Positions 18,128 through 27,127 of a DNA stretch of 64,000 bases are shown one piece after another. The DNA lies in contig CAVSET010000001.1 of NCBI GenBank assembly GCA_963727075.1, positions 558,001 through 622,000 of the forward strand. Direction: 5' to 3'. The DNA comes from Bog-756 sp963727075 (GTDB lineage Bacteria; Actinomycetota; Acidimicrobiia; Acidimicrobiales; RAAP-2). Below the pieces are notes generated by a model. It was given only the letters and a program-made list of their open reading frames with translations, searched no databases and was not told the origin of the DNA. The first letter of the stretch is position 1, and each line of letters opens with the position of its first letter. A program made the translations under genes and the position numbers.

Positions 18128-20052
18128 TCGACGGTGACCACCTTGGCCAGGTTGCGGGGACGGTCGACGTCGTGCCCGTGGAGACGGGCCAGGTGATAGG
18201 CGAACATCTGCAACGGGACCACATCGACCACCGGGGAGAACAGGTGCTCCACCTGGGGCACCCAGAAGACGGCGTCGGCCTGGCGGGCGGTCTCGGCGTC
18301 GCCGTCATCGGCCACCAGCACCACGGTGGCACCGCGGCTCTTCACCTCGGCCACGTTGGCCATCATCTTCTCCCAGACCGGTGTCCGCGTGGCCACGGCG
18401 ATGACCACGGTGCCGGGCTCGACCAGGGCGATGGGCCCGTGCTTGAGCTCGCCGCCGGGGAACCCCTCCGCCCGCAGGTAGGAGATCTCTTTGAGCTTCA
18501 GCGCGCCTTCGAGGGCGACCGGGTAGCCGACGTGACGACCGAGGAAGATGAACGAGGGCGAATCGCGGTACGTGCGCGCCACCGCCTCCACGTCCGGGGA
18601 CCGCTCGAGGGCGAGCGCCACCTTGGCGGGCAGCGTGCCCATGCCCCGGAGCAGGCCGCGGGCATCGGCGGGTGAAAGCGTCTCCCGGGCCTGGGCCAGG
18701 TAGAGGGCCAGGATCTGCAGCGCGGTGATCTGGGCCAGGTGGGTCTTGGTGGACGCCACCCCCACCTCGGGCCCGGCCCGGGTGTAGAGCACGGCGTCGG
18801 ACTCGCGGGCCATCGAGGAGTCGACCACGTTGGAGATCACCAGCACCTTCGCACCGAGCCGGTGGGCCTCGCGGATGGCCTGAAAGGTGTCGACCGTCTC
18901 GCCGGACTGGCTGACCCCGATCACCAGGGTGCGCGAGTCGAGCACCGGGTCGCGGTAGCGGAACTCGCTGGAGATGTCGATCTCGACGGGCACCCGGGCC
19001 CAGTGCTCGATGGCGTACTTGGCCATGAGGCCGGCGTGGTAGCTGCTGCCACAGGCCACGATGAAGACCTTGTCCACCGCGCGGAACTCGTCGTTGGTGA
19101 CATGGACCTCGTCGAGGGCCAGGGTGCCGTCGGGGAGCAGGCGATCGAGCAGGGTGTCTGCCACCGCCTTGGGCTGCTCGTGCATCTCCTTGCTCATGAA
19201 GTCGTCGTATCCGTCCTTGCGGGCCGCGTCGAGGTCCCAGTCCACGTGCAGGCGGGCCGGCTGAACGTCGCGGCCGTCCTCGCCGATCACCCGGATCGAT
19301 CCCGGTCGGAGCTCGGCGATCTGGTCGTCCTCGAGCACGAAGAAGTCCCGGGTGAGACCGAGGATGGCCGGGACATCCGAAGCCAAGAAGGCCTCGGAGT
19401 CGCTCACACCCATCAGCAGGGGCGAGACCCGCCGCGCCGCCACGATGACATCGGGTCGGTCGGCATGGACCAACGCCAGGGAGAAGGCGCCGCGGACCTT
19501 TCCGAGGGCGGTGCGCACCGCCTCGACCAGACCGGCCTCGGGGTCGTCGATGAGCGAGGACTCGACCAGGTGGGCGAGGACCTCGGTGTCGGTATCCGAC
19601 TCGAGCCGGTGACCGGAGGCGATGAGCTCGTCGGCCAGCTCGACGTGGTTCTCGATGATCCCGTTGTGGATGAGGGCCATCCGACCCGAGCAGTCGACGT
19701 GAGGATGGGCGTTCTCCTCCGAGGGCCGGCCATGGGTGGCCCAGCGGGTGTGGCCGATACCGGCGGTGGCACCCCCGGGGGCGCTCTCCGCCCGCTTGGC
19801 CAGGTTGTCGAGCGACCGGGTCCCGTTGGCGGCCCGGGCCCGCCACATCGAACCGGCCCCGGCGTCCGCCCCGACCAGCGCCAACCCGGCCGAGTCGTAC
19901 CCCCGGTACTCGAGGCGGGCCAGCCCTTCGAGCAGCACCTCGAGCACCCGTTGGTTCCCGACCCCGCCGTCGGCGCCCCCCGGCTCGGGACCGCTCCCCG
20001 GCCCGGGCGAGGTGGGGGGCGGGCCGGTCGTGATCCCGATGATGCCGCACAT
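18124..20052 (-). CDS. glmS: Glutamine-fructose-6-phosphate aminotransferase (isomerising)
   Basis: Makes glucosamine-6-phosphate, first step of UDP-GlcNAc synthesis. ATG at 20052 places the catalytic Cys at position 2 (MCGIIGITTG). Glutaminase domain: GYDSAGLAL, GIGHTRWATHGRPSEENAHPH (short motif GIGHTRWATHG), IHNGIIENH. Two SIS domains follow: VACGSSYHAGLMAKY, GVSQSGETVDT, LKEISYLRAEGFPGGELKHGP. C-terminus LAKVVTVE as in the family. 642 residues; the N-terminal domain has a Gly/Pro-rich insert after MCGIIGITTG. glmM is directly upstream, so the two amino-sugar steps are in one operon. Confidence 0.97.
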   Translation of the reverse strand: MCGIIGITTGPPPTSPGPGSGPEPGGADGGVGNQRVLEVLLEGLARLEYRGYDSAGLALVGADAGAGSMWRARAANGTRSLDNLAKRAESAPGGATAGIGHTRWATHGRPSEENAHPHVDCSGRMALIHNGIIENHVELADELIASGHRLESDTDTEVLAHLVESSLIDDPEAGLVEAVRTALGKVRGAFSLALVHADRPDVIVAARRVSPLLMGVSDSEAFLASDVPAILGLTRDFFVLEDDQIAELRPGSIRVIGEDGRDVQPARLHVDWDLDAARKDGYDDFMSKEMHEQPKAVADTLLDRLLPDGTLALDEVHVTNDEFRAVDKVFIVACGSSYHAGLMAKYAIEHWARVPVEIDISSEFRYRDPVLDSRTLVIGVSQSGETVDTFQAIREAHRLGAKVLVISNVVDSSMARESDAVLYTRAGPEVGVASTKTHLAQITALQILALYLAQARETLSPADARGLLRGMGTLPAKVALALERSPDVEAVARTYRDSPSFIFLGRHVGYPVALEGALKLKEISYLRAEGFPGGELKHGPIALVEPGTVVIAVATRTPVWEKMMANVAEVKSRGATVVLVADDGDAETARQADAVFWVPQVEHLFSPVVDVVPLQMFAYHLARLHGHDVDRPRNLAKVVTVE

Positions 20053-20112
20053 GCCCCGCGAGGCTAGTGTCCCGACACCCTCTGCCGGCATGAGGGGCCG
20101 GAACGCTCCCGG

Positions 20113-21480
20113 TCAGCCGTACGTGGCGGCCGCCGCCCGCAGCTCGAACCCGACCAGCGTGCTGAGCCGCTGGGCGATCTCCTCGGCCACCCCGTCGCCG
20201 GCGGCCTCGACCATCACCCTCACCAGGGGCTCGGTGCCGCTGGGCCGGAGCAGGACCCGCCCGGCGTCGCCCAGCCGGGCCTCCTCCTCCGCGACCGCCA
20301 ACCACACCGCCTCGGCGCTGTCCAGGAGCTCGGTGTCGGGAACCGGCACGTTGACCAACACCTGGGGCACGTGGGTGACCAGGCCGTCCAGCAGCTCGGC
20401 CAGTGGCTTGCGGGTCCGGGCCACCAGGTCCGCCAGGACCAACCCGGTGAGGAGCCCGTCGCCGGTCGTGGCCAGGCTGCGGAAGATGATGTGCCCGGAC
20501 TGCTCGCCGCCGAGCACGATCCCTCCCTCGTCCAGCGCGGCCAGCACGTAGCGGTCACCCACCGGGGTCTCGGTCACCAGGATGCCCCGCTCCTCCATGG
20601 CCCGCCGGAACCCGAGGTTGGTCATGACCGTCACGACCACCGAATTGCCGGCCAGCAGCCCTCGCTCGGCCAGGTCGAGGGCGAACAGCGCCAGCAGCTC
20701 GTCGCCGTCGGCCAGGCGGCCGTTGGCGTCCACCGCCAACAGGCGGTCGGCGTCACCGTCGAGGGCCAGTCCCAGGTCGGCCTGGTGGTCCACCACCGCG
20801 GTGGCCAGCGTCAACGTGTCGGTCGACCCGCAGCCGTCGTTGATGTTGGTCCCATCCGGCTCGCAACCGATGGCGATGACCTCGGCACCGAGCCCCTCGT
20901 AGACCCCGGTGGCCAGCTCGGAGGCGGCCCCGTTGGCGCTGTCGACCACCAGGCGGAGACCTTCCAGCGCCCGTTCGCCGACCAGCGAGCGCAGGTGCGC
21001 GGCGTAGCCATCGCCCACACCCGCCTCGGTGAGCAGCCGCCCGACACCATGGCCCTCCAGGCGTCGCAGGGCCTTCGCCGAGGGATCGAGGATGCGCTCG
21101 AGCTCGTCCTCGATGGCCACCTCGGTGGCGGCGCCGAGCTTCGTGCCTCCGGCGCCGAACACCTTGATGCCATTGTCGGCGAAGGGGTTGTGCGATGCCG
21201 AGATCACCGCGGCGGGCAGGTCCCGCACCGTCGACACCCAGGCGATCGCCGGGGTCGGCAGCACACCGACGTCGATGACGTCCGCTCCTTCGCTGGCCAG
21301 GCCGGCCGAGAGCGCCGCTTGCAGCATGGGGCCCGAGCGGCGGGTATCGCGGCCGACCACGAAGGTGGCGGCGGCGATGGTGCGGGCCACGGCCCGGCCC
21401 AGAGCCAGCACCAGTTCGGGCGTCAGTTCGACGTTGGCGACACCCCGGACGCCGTCGGTGCCGAACCGGGTCCTCGCCAC
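20113..21480 (-). CDS. glmM: Phosphoglucosamine mutase
   Basis: Interconverts glucosamine-6-P and -1-P. N-terminal RTRFGTDGVRGVANVELTPE, phosphoserine loop ISASHNPFADNGIKVFG, Mg-binding DGDADRLLAVD, substrate loop LGGEQSGHI and phosphate loop RPSGTEPLVRVMVEA. 455 residues, standard length. GTG start four bases after the rpsI stop; glmM after rplM-rpsI is a conserved actinobacterial arrangement. Confidence 0.97.
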   Translation of the reverse strand: MARTRFGTDGVRGVANVELTPELVLALGRAVARTIAAATFVVGRDTRRSGPMLQAALSAGLASEGADVIDVGVLPTPAIAWVSTVRDLPAAVISASHNPFADNGIKVFGAGGTKLGAATEVAIEDELERILDPSAKALRRLEGHGVGRLLTEAGVGDGYAAHLRSLVGERALEGLRLVVDSANGAASELATGVYEGLGAEVIAIGCEPDGTNINDGCGSTDTLTLATAVVDHQADLGLALDGDADRLLAVDANGRLADGDELLALFALDLAERGLLAGNSVVVTVMTNLGFRRAMEERGILVTETPVGDRYVLAALDEGGIVLGGEQSGHIIFRSLATTGDGLLTGLVLADLVARTRKPLAELLDGLVTHVPQVLVNVPVPDTELLDSAEAVWLAVAEEEARLGDAGRVLLRPSGTEPLVRVMVEAAGDGVAEEIAQRLSTLVGFELRAAAATYG

Positions 21481-21484
21481 CCCT

Positions 21485-21883
21485 CTACCGCTTGGAGTAC
21501 TGGGGAGCCTTGCGGGCCTTCTTCAGGCCGTACTTCTTCGACTCCTTCTCCCGCGCGTCCCGGGTGAGGAAGCCGGCCTTCTTCAGCGAGACGCGCAGCT
21601 CGGGGTCGAGCTGGCACAGGGCCCGGGCGATGCCCAGCCGGAACGCACCGGCCTGGCCCGACACGCCCCCGCCGTCGATGGTGACGTCGTAGTCCCAGGA
21701 CTCGGTGGTCTGGGTCAATCGCATGGGCTCGGTCACGATCATCCGGTCGGTCGCCGAGGTGAAGTACTCCTCGAACTTCCGGCCGTTGACGGTGATGGCG
21801 CCCTGGCCGGGACGGACCCTGACCCGCGCCACCGCCTGTTTGCGGCGTCCGGTGGTCTGGCAGATGGGGGCGGCAGTGGCCAC
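21485..21883 (-). CDS. rpsI: 30S ribosomal protein S9
   Basis: 132 residues. TTGRRKQAVARVRV at the N-terminus and the conserved basic tail ending KKARKAPQYSKR that reaches the P-site tRNA. GTG start. Follows rplM with 66 bases between, as in most bacteria. Confidence 0.97.
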   Translation of the reverse strand: MATAAPICQTTGRRKQAVARVRVRPGQGAITVNGRKFEEYFTSATDRMIVTEPMRLTQTTESWDYDVTIDGGGVSGQAGAFRLGIARALCQLDPELRVSLKKAGFLTRDAREKESKKYGLKKARKAPQYSKR

Positions 21884-21949
21884 GACGTGCTCCTCGGATC
21901 GCTCGTCTATCGGAATTGAACAGGAGGGGAGGGTGCCACGGTGCTGGTC

Positions 21950-22417
21950 CTAGGCACCGCTGCGGGCGGAGGCGGTCCGGCGGGCCCCGGAGATCTCCAT
22001 CGGCTCGGGCGACTGGGCGGTGTGGGGGTGCTCGGGGCCCCGGTAGACCCTCAGCTTCGAGATCATCTGCCGGCCCAGCCGGTTCTTCGGGAGCATGCCC
22101 TTGATGGCGGTCCGGACCACCTCGTCGGAACGGTCCTCCATCAGGTCGACGAAGCGGGTAGCGGTGAGCCCGCCCGGGTAGCCGCTGTGCCGGTAGGACA
22201 TCTTCGACTCGGCCTTGCCCGAGGTGAGGACGACCCGGTCCGAATTGATGACGATCACGTGATCGCCCACGTCGATGTGGGGGGCGAAGATCGGCTTGTG
22301 CTTGCCCCGCAGGACCGAGGCGACCTCGGTGGCCAGGCGACCGAGTACGAGGCCGTCGGCGTCGACGACATGCCAGGCACGGCTGACGTCGGCAGGCTTG
22401 GGGGAGTACGTGCGCAC
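21950..22417 (-). CDS. rplM: 50S ribosomal protein L13
   Basis: 155 residues from GTG 22417 (VRTYSPKPADVSRAWHVVDA), matching the actinobacterial start; AAGGAA precedes it. LGRLATEVASVLRGKHKP and GMLPKNRLGRQM are family hallmarks. The frame continues upstream without a stop, but that part has no homology. The 130 bases to truA probably hold the promoter; I could not define it. Confidence 0.96.
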   Translation of the reverse strand: MRTYSPKPADVSRAWHVVDADGLVLGRLATEVASVLRGKHKPIFAPHIDVGDHVIVINSDRVVLTSGKAESKMSYRHSGYPGGLTATRFVDLMEDRSDEVVRTAIKGMLPKNRLGRQMISKLRVYRGPEHPHTAQSPEPMEISGARRTASARSGA

Positions 22418-22547
22418 GAATGTTCCTTGTTCGGTGATTCCGGGTGCCGGGGCGGAGCAGCACATCGAAGCGGACCTGCGATCCTTCGACGGCGCTCACG
22501 CTCGTCACGATGGCAGATCCGGCCCCAACCGGCGACCGCTCAGGATA

Positions 22548-23441
22548 TCAGGCGCCGTAGCGCACGGCCACCAGGGTCAGGCCGTGAGGCGGCGCGGGCT
22601 GGGAGGCCTGCTGCCGGTCGGCCGACCGCAGGATCCAGACGATGTCGGAGCCGCGCTTGCGGCCCCGCCCGACGTCGACCAGCGTCCCGACCAGCGAACG
22701 GGCCATCTGGTGGCAGAAGGCGTTGGCCTCGATCTCGAAGGCCAGCAGCCGCCCGACCGCCGGGACCAGGGCCGGCGCCGGGTGGTGGCCGTCATCGGCG
22801 CTCCCCGGCCCGGGCCGGGTCCGGGAGCCGGCGGCCCGGGCCGCCGTCAGCTCGGTCCACCGGGTGTCGGTGACCCGGCGGAGGATGGGGTCCTCGGCGC
22901 CGGCTCCGGGCGCCCGCCGGCAGAAGGCCCGGAAGTCGTGCTCGCCGAGCAGGGCGTCGGCGGCAGCGGCCATGGAGCGGAGGTCGAGGGGGTCGGCGAC
23001 ATGCCAGGCCAGCCCGGCCAGCAACGGGTCGGCCACCGGGGCGTTCACCACCAGGTACCGGTAGCGGCGGGCGGTGGCCGAGTGGCGGGCATCGAAGTCG
23101 GCCCCGACCGGCTCGGCCTCCCGCACCACGACGGACGGGGCCAGCTGGCGGTTGCACGACTTGACCACCGCGGCGGGATCGAGCGCGGCGGCCACCTCGG
23201 CCGGGAGGTCGAAATGCACGACCTGGTCGAGGGCGTGGACGCCCGAATCCGTCCGCCCGGCGCAGGTGAGGGACACCGGGACCCGGGTGACCCGTCCGAG
23301 CGCTTCGCTCAGCACGCCCCCGACGGTCTGCTGGCCGTCCTGGGCCGCGAAGCCGTGGAAGCCCGAGCCGTCGTAGGCGACCCGGAGGCGCCACCGGACG
23401 CCGTCGTGGTCCAACCCCCCGGACCGGGGGGGCTGGCTCAC
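22548..23441 (-). CDS. truA: tRNA pseudouridine38-40 synthase TruA
   Basis: 297 residues. The catalytic aspartate is in CAGRTDSGVHALDQV; YDGSGFHGFAAQDGQQTV at the N-terminus, FDARHSATARRYRYLV and FCHQMARSLVGTLVDVG complete the family pattern. GTG start overlaps the rplQ stop, so it is coupled to the alpha operon, a common actinobacterial arrangement. Confidence 0.95.
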   Translation of the reverse strand: MSQPPRSGGLDHDGVRWRLRVAYDGSGFHGFAAQDGQQTVGGVLSEALGRVTRVPVSLTCAGRTDSGVHALDQVVHFDLPAEVAAALDPAAVVKSCNRQLAPSVVVREAEPVGADFDARHSATARRYRYLVVNAPVADPLLAGLAWHVADPLDLRSMAAAADALLGEHDFRAFCRRAPGAGAEDPILRRVTDTRWTELTAARAAGSRTRPGPGSADDGHHPAPALVPAVGRLLAFEIEANAFCHQMARSLVGTLVDVGRGRKRGSDIVWILRSADRQQASQPAPPHGLTLVAVRYGA

Positions 23442-23791
23442 ACCAGTTCGATGCGGGCCATCGGGGCGTTGTCGCCCGACCGATTGCCCAGCTTGAGGAT
23501 CCGGGTGTAGCCGCCCGGACGCTCGGCGTACCGGGGCCCGATCTCCTCGAAGAGCTTGTGAGCCATGTCCTTGTCACGGATGAACGCCACCACGTTGCGC
23601 TGGTGGGCCACCCCGCCCTTGGCCGCGGCGGTGATCACCTTCTCGGCCACCGGTCGCAGGGCCTTGGCCTTCGCCTCCGTGGTGACCAGGTACTCAGCGG
23701 CGATGAGCGACGCCACCAGGTTCCCCATCATCGCCTTCTGGTGGGCCGAACTGCCGCCGAAGCGGCGGCCCTTCTTCGGGGTGCCGAGCAT
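23438..23791 (-). CDS. rplQ: 50S ribosomal protein L17
   Basis: 117 residues. MLGTPKKGRRFGGSSAHQKAMMGNL start region and GNRSGDNAPMARIELV end match L17 exactly in length and order. Ten bases after the corrected rpoA stop. Confidence 0.97.
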   Translation of the reverse strand: MLGTPKKGRRFGGSSAHQKAMMGNLVASLIAAEYLVTTEAKAKALRPVAEKVITAAAKGGVAHQRNVVAFIRDKDMAHKLFEEIGPRYAERPGGYTRILKLGNRSGDNAPMARIELV

Positions 23792-23800
23792 GTCGCAGCC

Positions 23801-24738
23801 TCAGTCCTTCACCCGCAGGGAGAGCCCCGCTCGTCGAGCTTCTGGAGCACCTCGTCGAGCGACTTCTGCCCGAAGTTGGTGATGTTGAGCAGGTCGTCCA
23901 GGGTCCGGTCGACCAGCTCGCCGATGGTGTTGATCTGGGCCCGCTTCAGGCAGTTGCGCGGCCGCTCGGTGAGGTCGAGGTCCTCGATGCGGAGATCGAG
24001 GTCGGGCGAGCCCGTGCCCACCGTGCCCACCTCACCCAACTCCAGTCCCATCGGCTCCTCCTCGAGGTCGGCCACCAGGCTGACCAGCGTGCGCAGGGTG
24101 TCGCCGGCCGAGGCCAGCGCTTCGCGAGGGGTGAGCGAGCCGTCGGTCTCGATGTCGAGCACCAACCGGTCGAAGTCGGTGGACTGCTCCACCCGCACCG
24201 GTTCGACGGTGAAGGCCACCCGGCGGATCGGCGAGAAGATGGCGTCCACCGGGATCACGCCGATGGTGGTGGGCCGCTTGTTCTTGTCGGCCGAGAGGTA
24301 GCCCCGGCCCCGCTCGACGGTGAGGTCGACGGCCAGCCGGCCCTTGGCGTTCAGCGAGGCGATGTGCTGGGAGGGGCTGAGGACCTCGACGTCCGCGGTC
24401 ACCTGCAGGTCCGCGGCGGTGGCATCGCCGGGGCCCCGCTTGTCCAAGCGGATGGTCACCGGTTCCTCGCTGTGCACCCGGAAGAGGATGTCCTTGAGGT
24501 TGAGGATCAGGTCGGTGACGTCCTCTTTGACACCCGGCAGGGTGGTGAACTCATGGAGGGCGTCGTCGAAGCGGACCTGGGTGACCGATGCTCCCGGGAT
24601 CGATGACAGGAGGGTGCGCCGGAGGGAATTCCCGAGCGTATGGCCGAAGCCCGGGTCGAGCGGCCCGACGGCGAACCGCTGGCGGTTGTTCTCCTCCTCG
24701 CCGATCGACTCGACGGTGGGTCGTTGGATGATGAGCAT
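23801..24738 (-). CDS. rpoA: DNA-directed RNA polymerase subunit alpha, one frameshift at the C-terminus
   Basis: Assembly platform of RNA polymerase. NTD: GFGHTLGNSLRRTLLSSIPGA (motif in part TLGNSLRRTLLSS); CTD: NCLKRAQINTIGELVDRTLDDL and NFGQKSLDEVLQKL. As sequenced, the frame ends KLDERGSPCG and stops about 10 bases early. Adding one C at about 23822 gives ERGLSLRVKD and a stop at 23801, the usual alpha C-terminus, and the span of 3n+2 agrees. Net -1, unlike most breaks in this window. About 312 residues corrected. Confidence 0.96.
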
Positions 24739-24764
24739 GCTGATCGTGGCTCCTCGGCGGTGGT

Positions 24765-24826
24765 ACGCGGTGTCGGTATGGGTAGTTGGTGTCTCGTGGT
24801 TCGCGGTGTCTGGTCGTTCGCGGTGT
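24765..24826. repeat. Short degenerate tandem repeat between rpsD and rpoA
   Basis: Two adjacent 17-base copies, 24793-24809 and 24810-24826 (CTCGTGGTTCGCGGTGT and CTGGTCGTTCGCGGTGT), plus a further CGCGGTGT at 24766-24773. They fill a 116-base gap between two genes that are normally close. No open frame is evident. Function unknown. Confidence 0.6.
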
Positions 24827-24854
24827 GGGCGATCGGGGTCCTGTCCTCGTCGGG

Positions 24855-25502
24855 CTACTTGGAGTAGAGCTCGACGATGAGCTGCTCCTGGACCGGCTCG
24901 TCGATGTGCTCGCGGAGGGGGAGGGAGAACACCCTGACCTCGAATTTGTCACCGACCGTCTCCAGCCAGGGCGGGAGCTGGCGATCGAGCGTGTCCATGT
25001 TACGGCGGACGTGGAACAACTCACGCGAGGACTGCTTGAAGGAAACCACGTCCCCCTGGCGCACCCGGTAGCTCGGGATGGTCACCCGCCTGCCGTTGAC
25101 CAGCACGTGACCGTGGCGGACGAACTGGCGGGCCTGAGCCCGGCTGGCCCCCCATCCGGCCCGGAAGGTGACGTTGTCCAGGCGCAGCTCGAGCATCCGG
25201 AGCAGGTTCTCGCCGGTGATGCCCGGGGCCCGGCTGGCCTCCACGTACAGGTTGTGGAACTGCCGCTCCAGGAGGCCATAGATGCGACGGGCCTTCTGCT
25301 TCTCCCGGAGCTGGCCCAGGTACTCGGAGCCCTGACGCATCCGGTCGCGCCCGTGCTCGCCGGGGGGGTAGGCCCGGCTGTGCCGGTCGGTCACCGCTTC
25401 GGAGACGGGGCATTTCATCGAGTAGCAGCGCTCACCCTTCAAGAAGAGCTTGGTGCGCTCCCGGCGGCAGAGCCGGCAGACGGGTCCGGTGTATCGAGCC
25501 AT
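24855..25502 (-). CDS. rpsD: 30S ribosomal protein S4
   Basis: 215 residues. Zinc-type S4 with four N-terminal cysteines (CRLCRRE, CYSMKCPV), then the S4 RNA-binding domain RLDNVTFRAGWGASRAQARQ and HGHVLVNGRRVTIPS. It is a primary 16S binder and often an autogenous repressor of the alpha operon; the repeat-bearing 116-base gap before rpoA follows it. Confidence 0.97.
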   Translation of the reverse strand: MARYTGPVCRLCRRERTKLFLKGERCYSMKCPVSEAVTDRHSRAYPPGEHGRDRMRQGSEYLGQLREKQKARRIYGLLERQFHNLYVEASRAPGITGENLLRMLELRLDNVTFRAGWGASRAQARQFVRHGHVLVNGRRVTIPSYRVRQGDVVSFKQSSRELFHVRRNMDTLDRQLPPWLETVGDKFEVRVFSLPLREHIDEPVQEQLIVELYSK

Positions 25503-25526
25503 TGGTGGTCCTTGCGTCCCTTCGTC

Positions 25527-25934
25527 CTAGACCCGGCGCCGCTTCTTCGGGCGGCATCCGTTGTGGGGGATGGGGGTGACGTCCTTGATGCCCGCTACTT
25601 CGATGCCTGCCGCGGCCAGGGAGCGGATGGCCGTCTCGCGGCCCGATCCGGGGCCGCGGACCAGGACGTCGACTCGGCGGACCCCGTGCTCCATGGCCCG
25701 CTTGGCACACTGCTCGGCGGCCAGCTGGGCGGCGAACGGTGTCGACTTCCGCGAGCCCTTGAAGCCCACGTTGCCCGCCGAGGCCCAGGCCAGCACGTTG
25801 CCCTCGGGGTCGGCGATGGAGACGATGGTGTTGTTGAACGAGCTCTTGATGTGAGCCACGCCGAAGGTCACGTTCTTTCGCTCGCGCTTGCGGGGGCGCC
25901 GGGTCGATGCGGCGGGCTTGGTGGTCTTGGCCAT
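25527..25934 (-). CDS. rpsK: 30S ribosomal protein S11
   Basis: 135 residues. FGVAHIKSSFNNTIVSI, GFKGSRKSTPFAAQ, RGPGSGRETAIRSL and the C-terminal IPHNGCRPKKRRRV are all canonical. ATG overlaps the rpsM stop by one base (TAATG). Confidence 0.98.
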   Translation of the reverse strand: MAKTTKPAASTRRPRKRERKNVTFGVAHIKSSFNNTIVSIADPEGNVLAWASAGNVGFKGSRKSTPFAAQLAAEQCAKRAMEHGVRRVDVLVRGPGSGRETAIRSLAAAGIEVAGIKDVTPIPHNGCRPKKRRRV

Positions 25935-26311
25935 TACTTGCGGACCTTCTTCTTTCCGGCGACCGTCTTCTTCGGTCCCTTGCGAGTGCGGGCGTTGGTG
26001 TGGGTGCGTTGGCCGTGGACCGGCAGGCCCTTCCGGTGGCGGATCCCCTGGTAGCAGCCGATCTCCATCTTGCGCTTGATGTCCTGGGACACATCTCGGC
26101 GCAGGTCGCCCTCGACCCGCACGCTGGCGTCGATGTAGTTGCGGAGGCGGGTCACCTCCTCGTCGGTCAGGTCCCGGACCCGGGTGTCGGGGCTGGTGTC
26201 GGTGGCCTGGCAGACCCGCTGGGCGGTGGTACGGCCGACGCCGTAGATATAGGTGAGGGAGATCTCGAGCCGCTTCTCGCGGGGAATGTCCACGCCGGCT
26301 ATACGGGCCAT
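25934..26311 (-). CDS. rpsM: 30S ribosomal protein S13
   Basis: 125 residues. MARIAGVDIPREKRLEISLTYIYGVG start, RHRKGLPVHGQRTHTNARTR and the lysine-rich tail KKKVRK. Helix-two-turn-helix segment contacts the head of 16S rRNA and P-site tRNA. Normal length and position after rpmJ. Confidence 0.98.
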   Translation of the reverse strand: MARIAGVDIPREKRLEISLTYIYGVGRTTAQRVCQATDTSPDTRVRDLTDEEVTRLRNYIDASVRVEGDLRRDVSQDIKRKMEIGCYQGIRHRKGLPVHGQRTHTNARTRKGPKKTVAGKKKVRK

Positions 26312-26360
26312 GTGTCCTGCCTTCCTTGGTTCCTTCGCCGGTCCACCGGCTGGGCGCGCA

Positions 26361-26474
26361 TCAGCCCTGGCGCTGCTTGTGGCGCGGGTTGTCGCAGATG
26401 ACCACGACCCGGCGGTGACGCCGGATCACCTTGCACTTCTCGCACATTGGCTTGACGCTCGGTCGAACCTTCAC
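26361..26474 (-). CDS. rpmJ: 50S ribosomal protein L36
   Basis: 37 residues from GTG 26474 (VKVRPSVKPMCEKCKVIRR) to HKQRQG. The zinc ligands CEKC, C and H are present (C+ form). Position between infA and rpsM is the conserved spc/alpha arrangement. Start chosen because VKVRPSVK is the family N-terminus and the upstream in-frame sequence is low-complexity. Confidence 0.95.
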   Translation of the reverse strand: MKVRPSVKPMCEKCKVIRRHRRVVVICDNPRHKQRQG

Positions 26475-26655
26475 TTCATCATCCTTGTCTCGTCCTGCTC
26501 CTCGGCCACCGTCTCCTCGGTCATTGTCTCCTCGGCCACCGTGTGCCAGTCGGCACCCGATTCCGTCGTCCACCCGGGCCCCCTGGGTGTGATCCCCCTG
26601 CCGCCTCCCGGTTGACCAGGCGACCCGGTGGGCCGACCCCGTTTGGTCGGGGTGG

Positions 26656-26673
26656 CCCGGCCGTCCGGCCGGG
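26656..26673 (-). other. GC hairpin directly after the infA stop
   Basis: CCCGGCC and GGCCGGG form a perfect 7-pair stem with a 4-base loop, abutting the infA stop. A second imperfect stem (GGCCGACCCCG/CGGGGTGGCC) follows near 26633-26657. No T run follows on the minus strand, so a processing or attenuation role is as likely as termination. The remaining roughly 150 bases to rpmJ show nothing else. Confidence 0.4.
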
Positions 26674-26898
26674 TCACTTGTAGCGGTAGGTGATCCTCCC
26701 CCGGGCCAAGTCGTAGGGGGTGATCTCCACCTGAACCTTGTCGCCGGGGAGGATGCGGATGCGGTGCATCCGCATCTTGCCGGAACTGTGGGCCAGGACC
26801 TTGTGTCCGTTCTCGAGCTCCACGCGGAACATGGCGTTGGGCAACGGCTCGACCACCGTCCCCTCCAGCACGATGGCATCTTCCTTGGGCTTGGGCAG
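26674..26898 (-). CDS. infA: Translation initiation factor IF-1, apparent CTG start
   Basis: 74 residues, S1/OB fold: KEDAIVLEGTVVEPLPNAMFRVEL, GHKVLAHSSGKMRMHRIRIL, GDKVQVEITPYDLARGRI, ending TYRYK. The family starts close to the PKPKED stretch. The only suitable codon there is CTG at 26898, six bases after GAGGAG, or an ATT overlapping that site. The nearest GTG/ATG codons lie 100 or more bases upstream in a stretch without homology. Either CTG is used or the base was misread from GTG/ATG. Confidence 0.93.
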   Translation of the reverse strand: MPKPKEDAIVLEGTVVEPLPNAMFRVELENGHKVLAHSSGKMRMHRIRILPGDKVQVEITPYDLARGRITYRYK

Positions 26899-27127
26899 GT
26901 GAATCTCCTCGATTGTCTTTGTTCTGGTCCACTCGGCCCGAGGGCCGGCGAGCACAACGAACGGCGCGCCCGTCATTCGTTGTGCGTCGCATTGGGAGGC
27001 ACGCCTGGGGGCGCCACCGCAGCGGGATCGGCATGCCACCACCAGCCCGTGGCCAGCCGGATGACCAGTTTAGCCCCTCGGCGCCGAATTGCCAGCTCGG
27101 TACGGAGAAACCACCGGTCAGGGCCGA

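Noticed and set aside
26475..26673. A gene between rpmJ and infA
   Set aside because: Open frames here lack homology and contain strong hairpins; composition looks non-coding.
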